Shown here piece by piece: positions 21,348 to 32,348 of a stretch of 64,000 bases of DNA. The notes beneath the pieces were generated by a model. That model saw only the letters and a program-made list of their open reading frames with translations. It did no database searches and was not told where the DNA came from. The translations under genes were made by a program, and so were the position numbers. Source of the stretch: Clonostachys chloroleuca (taxonomy: Eukaryota > Ascomycota > Sordariomycetes > Hypocreales > Bionectriaceae); contig JBANAY010000003.1 of assembly GCA_037952775.1 (NCBI GenBank), positions 33,542,001 to 33,606,000 on the forward strand, given 5' to 3'. The first letter of the stretch is position 1. Each line of letters starts with the position of its first letter.

Positions 21348-23533
21348 ATGTCCGATGTGGAGGACTACCTCCAGGAGGGGTTTGACCCCCGCGCAGTGAC
21401 CGTGCCACGCCTTCGATCCATCCTAGTCACGCACAATATCCAGTTTGGAAATGCGAAGAAGCCGCAACTCGTTGCGCTCGTTGAGGAGCATATCATGCCA
21501 GCCGTCCCCAAGCTGCGGGAGCAACGAGCCAGGGCCAAGCGCTCGAGCATGGGTATCGTCAATGCCGGTAGTGCTGATGACAACCCTGCCTGGGATGACT
21601 ACGATCTGGCGCCCCCGCCATCAGCCAGGCGATCCAAATCGCCGCGAAAGTCATCTACAAGGGCGTCGTCGTCTAGGATAAAGTCGGAGGAGGTGGAGGA
21701 TACCCCTGTGCAGAGAAGTCCGGCAAAACGGGCGTCTCGGTCTGTCAGTCGAGCGCTCTCTCATGCGGAAGAAACCCCAGAGTATGAGGCGCCACGATCT
21801 GTGCGCCGCAACCGGAGAACCGTCACCCCTCAGATCAAGTCGGAACCGGACGACGATATGCCATCTCTGCAAGAGGATAGTGTCTTCACTGATGACAATC
21901 CGTTCCAGGGGAAAAGTTCGCCTTCGCAGCCCAAGACCCCAGGAAGCAGGCGGCGTACGAGTGACTTCAAGTCAAATCGCAGTTCACTCGAAGGCTCTGT
22001 GCGACGTCGAACAGGCGAATACGAAGATGTCAAGCCCTTAATTGTACCCAAGACTCGTCATCAGTTTACTCCACAGTATGATGATGATGACGATGACGAC
22101 GAGGACGATGACGAGGATGCCTCGGAGCCAGGAGAAGAATTCACGCCTGATGCGCAACTAGAACTAGAGGAGGCCGCGCATAAAGGCGAGATTTTATTGC
22201 CGGTGCGCCATGTCAGTCGCAGTCCTTCACGGAGTTTCAGTCTCTCAACCCCTATTTTCACCCTTTTCTTGGTCCTGCTTGGATCATATGGCGTCTGGTA
22301 TAGGCAGGAGAAGATTGCCGTTGGATATTGTGGCCTTGGAAGACCAGCCAACGAGCTCTTGCCACCAGAGGTGCCGGTCCCAGCTTTTCTGATACCATTT
22401 GTTGAGCCTCAGTGTGAGCAGTGCCCCGCACATGCTTACTGCTATGGGGACTTTGAGGCCCGTTGTGAGCCTGATTTCGTGCTCCAGCCACACCCTCTGG
22501 CTCTTGGTGGTCTCATTCCATTGCCCCCCTCTTGTGAGCCCGATGGCGAGAAAGCTCGTCGGGTTCATGCAGTCGCTGACAAGGCTGTAGAGGAGCTCCG
22601 TGAGCGCCGCGCCAAGTATGAATGTGGCGAGCTAGTCGATGAAGAAGGCAACCGACAAGACTCCCCATCGATGCTTGAGGAAGATCTCAAGGAAACAGTC
22701 AGCCGCAAAAGAAGCAAGAGGCTGAATAGCGCTGAGTTTGAGGACCTTTGGGCTGCTGCCCTCGGCGAGGTTACTTCACGGGAGGAGATTGAGGTCGAGA
22801 CCATACAGTAAGTTATTCTCTATATCCAGCCCATGCCATGCCACATAATCATTGCTCCCCCTTCCCCTATTTCGAAGTACTACTTCTTATCCAAACCGTC
22901 TCTGACATATGAACTAACCAGATCCCCCGTTCAACCTACAGAGCGTCCAGTCCCACCGGCATTCCAAACCGCAGAATCTCGTCCACCTCTCTCGCTCGCA
23001 TTCCACTCACCTGTGCGATCAAGCGCTCCATCCGGCTCGGATTGGAAAAACATCGATTCACAATTGGACTTTTAATTTCCTTTGTTACTTTTGTCTTATA
23101 CTTACGGTATCGCTACCGCAAACATGTTTCAACATCGGCTCAAATCCCAGCCTTAGTAGACCAGGTTCTGGCACGTCTAGCAAACCAAAAGGAACTAGGC
23201 GATGAGGAGATTGATGACCCATGGCTTTTCTTGCCTAACCTCAGAGATGATGTTCTCAGAGCAGTCCATTCACTGTCAGAGCGAGAGAGAATCTGGCAAC
23301 GGGTGAAGGCTGTTGTCGATCAGAACAGCAATATCCGCACGTCCCAGCGCGAAGGCAGAAGCGGCGAAGTTGGCCGGGCCTGGGAATGGATTGGCCCCAC
23401 CGCTGGCGAAGGGGCCCGGCGCCGGCGAAGCGGCAGGGTTTCATGGATTTCGGACACGAAGACGGAATCCCCTGAGCCCTCCAAGCAGGTCCCCGAAGTG
23501 AAGAAATGGGAGGAGGCCAGACCAATCTACTAA
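21348..23533 (+). CDS. SRC1: Inner nuclear membrane protein SRC1/HEH1 (MAN1 family), 683 aa
   Basis: Exons 21348-22807 and 22942-23533. The N-terminal HeH/LEM-like fold is seen in VPRLRSILVTHNIQFGNAKK with helices on both sides (residues 1-60). A long basic/Ser-rich nucleoplasmic linker follows with an acidic D/E run at about 245-260. The first membrane span is FTLFLVLLGSYGVWY (about 305). The lumenal Cys-containing region (CEQCPAHAYC, CEPDFVL) leads into the MSC domain, then a second span (IGLLISFVTFVLYL) and a C-terminal nucleoplasmic winged-helix-like part with DPWLFLPNLRDDVLR. The family anchors chromatin, including rDNA and telomeres, at the nuclear rim and helps nuclear pore and ESCRT quality control. 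The intron restores frame exactly. Confidence 0.9.
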
Positions 23534-24171
23534 CGCTGGTGGAGAGCCGCAAATTACTAATCACGCTTCACCATGATTGCATACGCATATAATATCTATC
23601 ATTATTTTTTTCTTGTGTATTCTTCTTTTGAACACATTGGCCGTGGCCTCTTCGGCCTGGTGGAAGTGCTCCCCTCAATCAGGGGCTGGCACACAACGGT
23701 TGGGGCGTTTTTGGTGGTGGCTTATACTCACTCGTGTATCTTATTGTTATGAATCCGAATATATAAATTGGACGATATAAACCTCTCACAATTGATGTCA
23801 ACGTTTAATTGCTTCATAATGAGTCCATGACTAGCTAGCTAGCTAGATCTGATTTACTCCATCCACCACTACCATTGTGAGTTTCGTTGAAAGTCACCTA
23901 GCGGCATAGTTCTCTAACATTTTGCGTCCTGAGTTCCTTATTTACCACCGATTTGCGGTCGCTAATGGAAGTCGTAGCTCTTAGTTAGACCGCGTAAGAA
24001 CACGTCACCAACATGACAATCACATCAAACATCATACATAAGAGCTACGAAATTAGATCCGACGACTGTCTTTGATTTTATTGGCTAATGCACAGGTGTA
24101 TATAGACACAGGGGAACAAAGGAAATCCGGGTTGTTGATTTCATTTTTCATTTCTCGCATACGCGGACAGT
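23534..24171. other. Intergenic between convergent SRC1 and ATP4
   Basis: 3' UTR space for two convergent genes. Contains a short CTAG-repeat (GACTAGCTAGCTAGCTAG at about 23828). Nothing else recognised. Confidence 0.5.
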
Positions 24172-25132
24172 TTATTGGGTCTTGGAGGCCACAATCTCTG
24201 TTGAAGATAATTAGCATCAAGGCCATTTTTAATCAGGTCGGTTGGGGAGTGTATGGGGTCAACGTACTCTCAACATCAGCAACACTCTGCTGGAGGATCT
24301 GCTGGAGAACCTTGGGGTTCTCGAGCTCCTTCTGGACCTTGGCGATGATGGATTCGGCAAGCTCCTTCTGCTGGCGCTGCTTAACCTGGCCCTCGTAGCG
24401 GACCCAGGAGTCGAGGACAGCCTTGGCCTCAGCGGCGATGGCGGTCTTCTGCTCGAGCTCGAAAGCCTCGGCCTCGAGCCTGGCAGTCTCCTATAGAAAA
24501 CCATCAGTATTTCCATTCAAACTCATCCCGATACCCATCTATTCCATCCCGCTTCATTTTTGCTGACCTTGGAAACCTCGAAGAGAGTCTTGGTGATGTC
24601 GACGACGCCGCTCATCTGCTGAACGTCCTCAATGCGGGTCTTGACGGCCTCGGTGTGGTCGGCACGGGCGCTGTTGAGGATGTTCTTGATCTTCTGGTTC
24701 TGAGCCTCGGCCCAGGCGGCGTAGCCGGGACCACCGTACTTGATGAGGCCACCCCAGACGGACAGAAGGCAGAAGGCGATGACGGTCTCCTCGTTCATGA
24801 CATAGTACTCGCTGGAGAGGGCGTAGATGCTGAGACCGGCGGAGGCGCTGAGGATGGCGGACTTGCTGAGCAGGCTGTTGCCGGGGATGGCATCGATGAT
24901 GCTCTGGGCCTTCTTCTTGGGCTCCTCGGCGGGCACGTTGCTGTTGTAGCGGACAGCGGCGGCCGAGACGGCAGGGAGGGCGCGGCGGCTGATGACGGGT
25001 CGGAGGAGGGGAGCTGCGCCTGTTCGTCCGGGAGGGTCAGAGGGTCAGTTACGGGGGTCAATTGAGGCCAGGAGTCACAGATTCGCATCATGTGCACGTA
25101 CCGGCAGCGCTTCGCGCCAATCGTGAGGCCAT
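24172..25132 (-). CDS. ATP4: Mitochondrial F1Fo ATP synthase subunit 4 (subunit b), 243 aa
   Basis: Four exons on the minus strand: 25132-25102, 25019-24568, 24490-24268 and 24197-24172; every join is in frame with GT-AG introns of 82, 77 and 70 bp. The N-terminus is a mitochondrial presequence (MASRLARSAAG...LRPVISRRALP). Two hydrophobic segments follow (LLSKSAILSASAGLSIYAL and ETVIAFCLLSVWGGLI) and then a long charged helix that forms the peripheral stalk (from about residue 100). The last exon encodes only the ending KIVASKTQ, easily missed. The protein ties F1 to the membrane sector of complex V. It is divergent from NOC4 with a 399-bp shared promoter. Confidence 0.92.
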
Positions 25133-25531
25133 TGTGCGTTGAGGTTTAATGGGGTATCCGGGGGCTTGACGTTGCTCGGGAGCTGGGAATGAGGATTGAG
25201 GTTTTATCGCGCTAGCTCGGCAACATCGACAAGTCACGTGCAAGGCTCGTCAAGCTGTTCTCCACCTCCAGTTATCGTGATTTAACCGTCCTTCAGCCGT
25301 TTATCAGTCTCCAGAGACAGGGGATGTTCGCTCCGATTGGCTCGATTTTCGAGATTGATTGAAAGATTTCTGGGGGACCTTGGAAAATTTATGTTGATGA
25401 TATGATATCCTACCCAATTCTTGAAAATACTTGCGTCAAGACGTCTATTTTGATTTATTTTTAATCATTCCATTGGCCACACAGACTTCACATTAAGATT
25501 ATTTGAACAGGGGAAAAAACATCTGCCAAAT
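25133..25531. promoter_or_regulatory. Bidirectional promoter ATP4 / NOC4
   Basis: 399 bp between divergent starts. Contains a palindromic E-box TCACGTG (CACGTG at 25235-25240), the kind bound by bHLH factors such as Cbf1-type proteins, and an ATTGG (reverse CCAAT box) near 25337. Function of either site is inference from motif alone. Confidence 0.45.
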
Positions 25532-27282
25532 ATGGCGCCCAAGGCTAAAGATGCCGTTGCGAAACCGAAGCGCAAGAGAGCCTCCGATAGTGAGAAGCCA
25601 ATGAAGCGTCGTCGCTCATCCAGCCAAGAGGACGAGAGGCCCGGTGATAAAATTCTCTTGATGGAGCAGGGCATCTTGGAGTCCAAGAAGAACTACAACA
25701 ACATTCCAATCTTGCTGCAGACCATGGACGGCTACAAGGACGGCAGCGAAGAATCTGTCCTGGCGTCCGTCGCGCTGTGCCGTGTCTTCGTGCGCCTCCT
25801 CGCCCAAGGCGCATTCATCTCCAAAAAGGGGTTGTCAGAAAAAGATTCTGTCGTTCTGGCGTGGCTCAAAGACCAGCTCAGTCTGTACAAGACCACCCTT
25901 CTAGCCATCCTTGCTACGGAGGAAGAGCTTTCTGGCACGGCGCTCACTCTATCTATGAGGCTGCTCAAGGCAGAGGGAGAGTTCCTCTATGATAAGGAAG
26001 AGTACACCTTCCCCACAAACTTCCTTCAGAGCATTATTGTGGCCTTGCTTCAGACAGACAACGATGAGGTAAGAGGAGCCTTCATGCAGGAGTACGCAGA
26101 AGGATATGATGATATCCGTTATTATACTTTCAAATCAATCAAGTAAGTTATTTTTACTTTTTAATAGGTACGTCTGGCCTGACTTGGAAATTCAGGTCTG
26201 CGATAGAGGGTTCGGTGGATATTGTCTCTGAAGCTGAGGCCTTCGATCACGCTCTAAGCATGTTATCTGCGCTTGATGGAGTTCCCGAGTCGGCAGAAGA
26301 GCTCGAGGACTTTTACGTACCGGCCCCCAAGAAGAAGAATCACAACCTGCGCTCTGTCACGCAGCATAAGAGGCAGGGCCAGGAAGCATGGCTTGCTCTC
26401 ACAGGCATTGCGAAAAGCAAGGAGCAGCGAAAGAGCATTCTCAACATCATGTCCACGGTTATCGCTCCCTGGTTCACAAAACCCGAGTTGCTGGCAGATT
26501 TTCTAACACACTCATACGACACCGGAGGCTCCATGTCGCTGCTTGCGCTGTCAGGTGTATTCTATCTGATCCAGGAACGCAACCTCGACTACCCGTCCTT
26601 CTACCACAAACTCTACTCTCTGCTTGATAGGTCCATCTTGCACTCAAAGCATCGATCGAGATTCTTTCGTCTTCTAGACACCTTCCTTGGATCAACCCAT
26701 CTTCCCGCTGCCTTGGTGGCTAGTTTCATCAAGAGACTCTCGCGGCTCTCTCTAAATGCGCCGCCTAGTGCAATAGTGTTTGTCATTCCATGGATATACA
26801 ATCAACTCAGGAGGCATCCTACGTGCACACTTATGATTCACCGAGAAAATAAGGATCCGTCGATCAAAAAGCTCATCCAAAACAATGGCGTCGAGGACCC
26901 TTTCCTTCCAGACGAGACGGACCCCATGGGGACGGGGGCCATCGATAGCTCATTGTGGGAAATTGAGCAACTCCAGTCACACTATCATCCAAACGTAGCT
27001 ACCATTGCTAAGATCATCTCGGACCAATTCACAAAACAGTCCTACAACATGGAGGATTTCCTAGATCACTCCTATGCCACGGTATGTTCTCCCCTCTCAC
27101 TAACCCCTTGGTGCATCGCTGTTCATACTAACCCGTCACAGCTACTGGAGGCAGAGATGACCAAAAACGTTAGGAAGGCACCGGTGGTCGAGTTCCATAT
27201 CCCAAAGAGGGTTTTCTTACCGCAGGATGAACCAACGGCCAACCCCGACAGTTTGCTTGTGAAATTGTGGAGCTTTCAATGA
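25532..27282 (+). CDS. NOC4: Ribosome biogenesis protein NOC4 (CBF/Mak21 family), 545 aa
   Basis: Exons 25532-26142, 26196-27081 and 27142-27282. The N-terminus is a Lys/Arg-rich nuclear/nucleolar signal (KPKRKRASD, KPMKRRRSSS). The CBF domain covers roughly residues 330-480, with SMSLLALSGVFYLI, the block SRFFRLLDTFLGSTHLPA and the hallmark IPWIYNQLRRHPTC. NOC4 works with NOP14 in nuclear maturation and export of the 40S ribosomal precursor. Intron 1 is 53 bp. Intron 2 is 60 bp, a multiple of three with no stop codon, so retention would only insert 20 residues; the spliced form SYAT-LLEAE fits the family better. A degraded copy of the last 92 bp of this gene region lies 3.4 kb downstream. 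Confidence 0.92.
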
Positions 27283-27664
27283 TGCTCTGGCCAGTGCGAC
27301 GGTGACGGCGAAGGAGGCGGAGAAGGAGATGGTTTGTTAGCGACGTAATACGAGACTACTTCAGATACGTCGGGCTGCTTTTATTAGAACGTCATTTGCA
27401 TGAGGCAAGGAGTATGTCATTTTCATAATTTGATTTTCCTCTCGAAATCTCTACTGTCAGAAGGTTGCCCTGTGTAATGAGTAATCGGCTTAAGCAAAGT
27501 TTATACCGGGTCAGGTACTGGGTAGTTTGCGACGTTTGAAGGTTCACTATGACGATAACATGTTCTGATTCTCTCACTTGCCTCGGCCTTCCCTGGCCAT
27601 CCACTTAAATTCCATGTTCTCTCCTTCGACCACAGCCTGATGAGTGACCGACCAGAACGTCACT
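27283..27664. other. Start of gene-poor island, no gene seen
   Basis: 3' UTR of NOC4 followed by AT-rich sequence up to the broken DUF3632-like gene. Nothing recognised. Confidence 0.45.
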
Positions 27665-28560
27665 TCAGTCCTCTTCCTCCTCCCTTGTAGTAAGCTCTTC
27701 GCTAATTAGTTTTGGGAGGAGCTCGGTGCCATCTCCTGCCCATTTCATCCCCGCTAGGCAAGACTTTGCCGTATATTCAATACTCTTGATCCCGCACCGG
27801 GCCAGCTCGGTAAGCGGTTGGACCCAGAAGCTCCAGCGCAGAGAGCTATATCCAGTAGGCGGGAAATCGGTGATGGTGCCAGATTGGAGAGCTAGTTCAC
27901 CGAGGCTAGACAGATGCGGGTTGTCGGCGGGGATGGTCTTGATGATTCTTGCAGTAGCTTCTGATGTTTGGCTGCTGCTCAAGAGCGCAAGGCCAAATCT
28001 AGAGTTGTGGCACAACTCTGTGAGAGCATCTAGCAAGTCTCCTACTGGCAAGAGTATCTCGGAAGGGTCTTATTTGCTATTTGCATCTACAACTAGCGGC
28101 CGTGGGGTCTCCAACGTCTCCCGGAATAATGAGAGTGCACATAGAGCAGGACCATCATAGAAACCAGCAGCTAAGAGCCGCCCAATAAGACCTGCCATCT
28201 TTTCTCGCTGCTCTTTGCTGTAGTCCTTCTCATAGTAGCGCTTGGCGAACTCATCAGTAAGACACATTGAGAGGAGGGGCAGGCCGGTCCAAAACGTGTT
28301 GCCATCAGAGAAGGTAACAATGCCCTGTGGATCGCCGGGATGCTTTCCAGAGTCATTTGTCGGCATCACCTTCAGTTTTCGCCGAGCGATGCAGGAGCCC
28401 AAGGGTTCTGATAGTTATAAGCTCACGCACGACGAGATCTTGATGAACCTCGTCTGTAGCGATGTGCTTGCCTCCTTGGATGAGGATGTACCAAATGTCT
28501 TGGAGGTGATTATTAAGATGATCCTCTGACCTGCTACGATTTATGTACCCGTATGTGATT
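27665..28560 (-). pseudogene. Broken DUF3632-like fungal protein
   Basis: Three coding segments on the minus strand join into one recognisable protein. The upstream piece (about 28540-28355) reads DIWYILIQGG, RELITIRTLGLLHR and ends at a TGA at 28355-28353. After a frame change the main piece reads FWTGLPLLSMCLTDEF, KMAGLIGRLLAAGFYDGPALCALSLFRETLE, to TAA at 28072-28070. In the same frame after that stop it resumes as DPSEILLPVGDLLDALTELC, SLRWSFWVQPLTELA and ends at 27665. The W-x-L/G-L-P and RETLE/ARETLE-like blocks suggest the DUF3632 family of fungal proteins of unknown function; that assignment is from memory of the motif layout. The frame change goes opposite to the homopolymer deletions seen elsewhere and the in-frame TAA is a substitution, so this looks like real decay. 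Confidence 0.55.
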
Positions 28561-29734
28561 GCAGTGAGGTGAGAATTGATGGTGCCGCTGAGGGTTTTCT
28601 GGTCGCCCCTCTAGATGACACCATCAACTAGACCCCTCTGTAGTGCGGACCATTCTGCAGAATAACCCATCTTTGGATTTAATAGAAGCAAAGAGTATGT
28701 CTCAGCCGACAGTTAAAATAAGAGATGAAAAGATTATGGACGACTGAAGTGCCTGCTTGCACATCTACGAACTGTTGGTCACGGGGGCGACCACCTTGAC
28801 TTGCCCCGAGGGACCCCAGAGAGGAACCCAAGGCAATTACATCCATTGACCTTGCAGCTAACTGCCCCTGTCGCGTTGTTACTCACTCGCATGAACTGTT
28901 GGTGGCTGATACTACATACGCATGACTGCATACTCTTGTTGGTGATATTCATGCATACGGGTGTTACCAACCATGCGATGGAAGGTAATCCCGCGCTTAA
29001 GTCCTTATTTTTAGGCATCTATACGCGCGGATTCACCTTTTGTTACTTTAAATAAAACAATTGATTCATAAATAGGGCTATGCTAACATTGCATATTCGG
29101 TGGGCAGTGTTCCTAATTGGCGTTCCTATGGAAAGTCATAATTGAGAAGATTCGCGGAGTGCAGGGGTCTGTATATGTTTCCCAGGGTAATCGGAATTGA
29201 GTCCACATGGAAACAAAATAAGGGTTTGGACTATTACGCAGATGACTTTATTTTCAGCTCGTTTCCCTGCCGTCACCGTAGGCAACATCAATACTAAGGC
29301 GATACCGTACAATTATCGTTGTCCAAGTTTGATAGAGCCCCTTGTGGCGGCGATCAGCCTTGCTATCAGCGATTTCCTCGCCGCCATCCTGATCAACATA
29401 GATACAAATTTGAGAGGAAATGAGCTGTGATGTTTGTTGGGTTTCATTTGAGTGGCTAACTGCACGGATTCTTGTCAACATGGGTCCATTAACCAACAAT
29501 CACATGCAGGCCCTCATCCTTCTACACCAAGCCTCCATCCATCGCCGGGATGGTGAAGACACAGTTAGCTCGAAGATGCGTGCAGTGATGCTAATTAAAA
29601 CATCAAAGAACCATGGGGGAAAAAGGCATATAAGGCGCTAATCTACACCCTATTCACTGTTGCTTCTACTTCGTTCCACACAACAACCATAACCAAAGAC
29701 AAACTCAGAAGAACTCCTCTCTTTCCATCCGAAA
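28561..29734. other. AT-rich noncoding part of the island
   Basis: 1.2 kb with several short frames, none with a recognisable motif or convincing start. Precedes the small secreted protein gene; a TATA-like TATAAG lies at about 29630, some 105 bp before its ATG. Confidence 0.45.
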
Positions 29735-30359
29735 ATGAAGTATAGCATCTTCATCCTTGCGAACGGCCTCGGGCTTGTCGGTTGGACCACAGCCTTGCAA
29801 CCTAAAACATTGCAATCTAAAACAGATCCCAATAAGGGAATTGAGGGCGGTGTAAGTCATGTTATTATCTCTGTTGTGTCTTCATGTTGGCCACACCTAG
29901 CTGGTCCATGATCCACCATAACGCTCGTTGATTTGATAACTCATAATGTCCAGACCTGCCGAGAGTCTTCGAATAGCTGCATTGTAAAAGGCTATCGCAA
30001 TATTGGAACAGTGAAGCAAGCCGATGGTTCCGATACTTTTAATTGGAAACTTGTTGATGACATTCCCAAAGAGTGCAGCAAGAATTTCAAGGTAGGCAGT
30101 CAATCCACCGGAAAATAGACACTGAAACGTCGTTTCTAACTTGAAGACTTAGTGTACGAAGGATAAGGCCGGTTGTTCTGTTGACTGGGATGCCAAGCTA
30201 GTCTTTTGTTCAGTCGATGGTAAAAATCCGACGTTCGGGGACAAGTCCAAGCAGCCATCCAGCCCCAAGAAGCTAGCCAGGCGCAAGCAACCAGCCAAGC
30301 GCGTGCCCAGGAAAGTTCGACGCAACTCACGCCCTAGAAGAAGCGTTGGTAGAAATTAA
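29735..30359 (+). CDS. Small secreted cysteine-rich protein with basic tail, 153 aa, three exons
   Basis: Exons 29735-29851, 29954-30091 and 30153-30359, all phase 0; introns of 102 and 61 bp have GTAAGT and GTAGGC donors, and the second has a TTTCTAAC branch. No single reading frame is long, which is why the gene is easy to miss. The N-terminus (MKYSIFILANGLGLVGWTTA) looks like a signal peptide cut after about residue 20. Six cysteines at 41, 48, 80, 86, 93 and 104 (C-X6-C-X31-C-X5-C-X6-C-X10-C) suggest three disulfides. After Cys104 the tail of 49 residues has 18 Lys/Arg, with dibasic KR and RR pairs that Kex2-type proteases could cut. I do not recognise the family. It would fit an effector-like or host-/competitor-facing secreted protein, but function is unknown. 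Its place in a transposon-scarred island is typical for such genes. Confidence 0.6.
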
Positions 30360-30595
30360 AGGAACATTGCATGGTTGAGGGGTTGTGGAGTAAAGTTGAG
30401 TGCTTGGAGTGTTTAGATGGATTGAAGGGCATGTAGCTATAGTACGTGGGTGGAATTCATTTGTTTTTTTCTTTCTTTTGCCATAAACAAGAAAATTCTA
30501 GGATCAGGCCGCACCTGATTATCATCACAACTAAAGTTTCCTTAACGCTATCCTTACTTTATTTGATGTTATTTCTGCATGACTAGTAGCGAGAA

Positions 30596-30687
30596 TTCCA
30601 TAGTCCAAAGAGGATTTTCTTATCACAGGATAAAACAGCAGCTAATCCCGACAGCCTGCTTGTGAAACTGTAAAGCTTTAAGTGATG
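30596..30687 (+). repeat. Degenerate direct copy of the NOC4 3' end
   Basis: Aligned base by base to 27193-27284 without gaps, I count 74 matches in 92 (about 80%). Of the 18 differences 15 are transitions, ten of them C to T or G to A relative to NOC4. The copy still reads as the NOC4 tail (NPDSLLVKL) but the Trp codon TGG has become TAA; the end TGATG is preserved. No convincing similarity continues upstream. Confidence 0.85.
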
Positions 30688-30775
30688 TATCAGTTAGTCA
30701 GGTTGCGCCGTGAGACCTCTGATATACGTGACACCTAACTGGGTGATGGAGGAACTGAGACACTAAATTGATCAT

Positions 30776-31190
30776 TTGCTACAATGGGAAACAAAACAAT
30801 TGACACATAAGCATGGACAATACGAATGTTCAGGACGAACGTTTTTCATCGTGGGATACAAAAATAGCCCATCGTACGCTCAGCGATTCATGGATAACTT
30901 CCTATATGAACACACGGAGTACTGGGCAGCGTATATTGACGATATAACAATCTCCCGCGATATACCCTTGAAGAGCATGTTAGTTCTAACCAGAAAGCAC
31001 TGAAGACATTAAAGACATCAGACTGGCAATTTTACCAACGAAATGCTTGTGTGGAGAGATGCCCATCCATCTCACTATTCGGCTTTAAAGTGAAAGTCGA
31101 TGCACTTGGGCCACCGCCACTTTGGATAGGACGGAAGGTTTATTCTATTTTAGAAATACACGTCATAGCTTTGAAAGTTTACTGGGACTA
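30776..31190 (+). mobile_element. Degenerate Ty3/Gypsy-type retrotransposon relic (reverse transcriptase fragment)
   Basis: The frame at 30776-31003 contains VGYKNSPSYAQRFMDNFLYE then YWAAYIDDITIS, matching the RT palm region of Gypsy elements (Y-x-x-S-P-x-x-x-Q-R and the catalytic Y-x-D-D box). Further on, out of frame, KVDALGPP resembles the VDALGLS block that follows RT in these elements. Stops and frame changes interrupt it, and flanking LTRs are not apparent, so it is a dead fragment. Confidence 0.75.
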
Positions 31191-32348
31191 GACCTTAGGT
31201 GTTTCTTCTACGAATGGTTCTTTACTCCGCATCCATGTGGTACCTTGTTTGTGCCATGAACCTTCCGCTTCTTGGTAAGTGTGCATTCCTAGCTTAGAGA
31301 AAAGCGGCTCTATCACGCACCAAAACGAGATAATAGATATGAGTGAAAATTTTGACTTGACGAAGGTGGCAATCTGTCGCGTGCGTTCGGCTGGGTTCAA
31401 TATCAACAGCTTGGTTCTGTGAGACGACGCTCGGAGGAAACAGCCCGGTATCTACCTATGTAGGTGAAATCGTCGATCACGTTGCATGGCATTTCCACAA
31501 AATACTACGCAGAGAGAACGAGGCGGTTTGCTAGGCGCAGCAGCCTGCAGTAGCGACAAACTCCATCGGTGTAGGTACATAGTGCCCACCTCTCGTCTCG
31601 AGCCATTCACCACATGGTCCTCGGCTGCGCAAAAGAGTACAGCTGTCTGTCGAGCTGGTCCAAGACTGGTCACATGTGCCGGGTAGGTCTCACTGTGCCA
31701 GCAAGGTCAGAGGGGGCGCCAGTCTAGGTGAAACAGACCTGTCCGGGGTTCAAGATCGCGGGCAGCTGCTGTCGATAGCGCACTATCGCATCGTCTCGCT
31801 GGCAGATAAGCTTAGCGTTTTTCCCGGTCGATGTGGCCCTGCAAGACTAAAATCAAGGCAATCCAATTTCAACACAATATCAACACAATCAACCTGGTAA
31901 TAGACACAATATTGAGCCAAGTATTATAGAATAATTAGTACGCAGTTCTCTTAAGAAAATCAGGCCCCTACCTTACTTATGTGAAGAGGGTTCGAGTGTG
32001 CCTGTTTTAATTTCAGCCATTGCCCGGGCCTGGTAGTAAGTCTGGGACTTTACTAGGTAGGCTAGTAGGCTGGAGGCTAAGGTCATTGACATCATTCACT
32101 GGAAGACTTCAGCAGCAACGGAGGTGGAGAGACCCAGCCTCCAACTCTCAGACATCAATTGATTGCCAGCAGGAAAGTGAGGTGTTGACTGCTATTGGAT
32201 CTCTGCTCGACAGCGCACCATCATATCCATTTATTCTTCTTCTTACCCCCCGTCGATCGCCCGCCCTGTCTTGGTCAAATATTCCGATCTAAGCTCCTGC
32301 GGGAGGTTTCACCCCCCCATTGCATCTCACATCTATGCCTTGAGCTTC

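Larger units (their letters stand above)
30360..32348. other. Transposon-scarred noncoding region
   Basis: 2 kb with no intact gene. It holds the degraded NOC4-tail copy (30596-30687), the Gypsy RT relic (30776-31190), and from about 31450 to 32340 mixed sequence that becomes the leader of the Mg2+ transporter gene. No tRNA recognised. Confidence 0.5.

Noticed and set aside
31480..32020. Possible tRNA signals such as GGTTCGAGTG and GGGGTTCAAG
   Set aside because: No matching acceptor stem, anticodon arm or A-box at the correct distance could be assembled.
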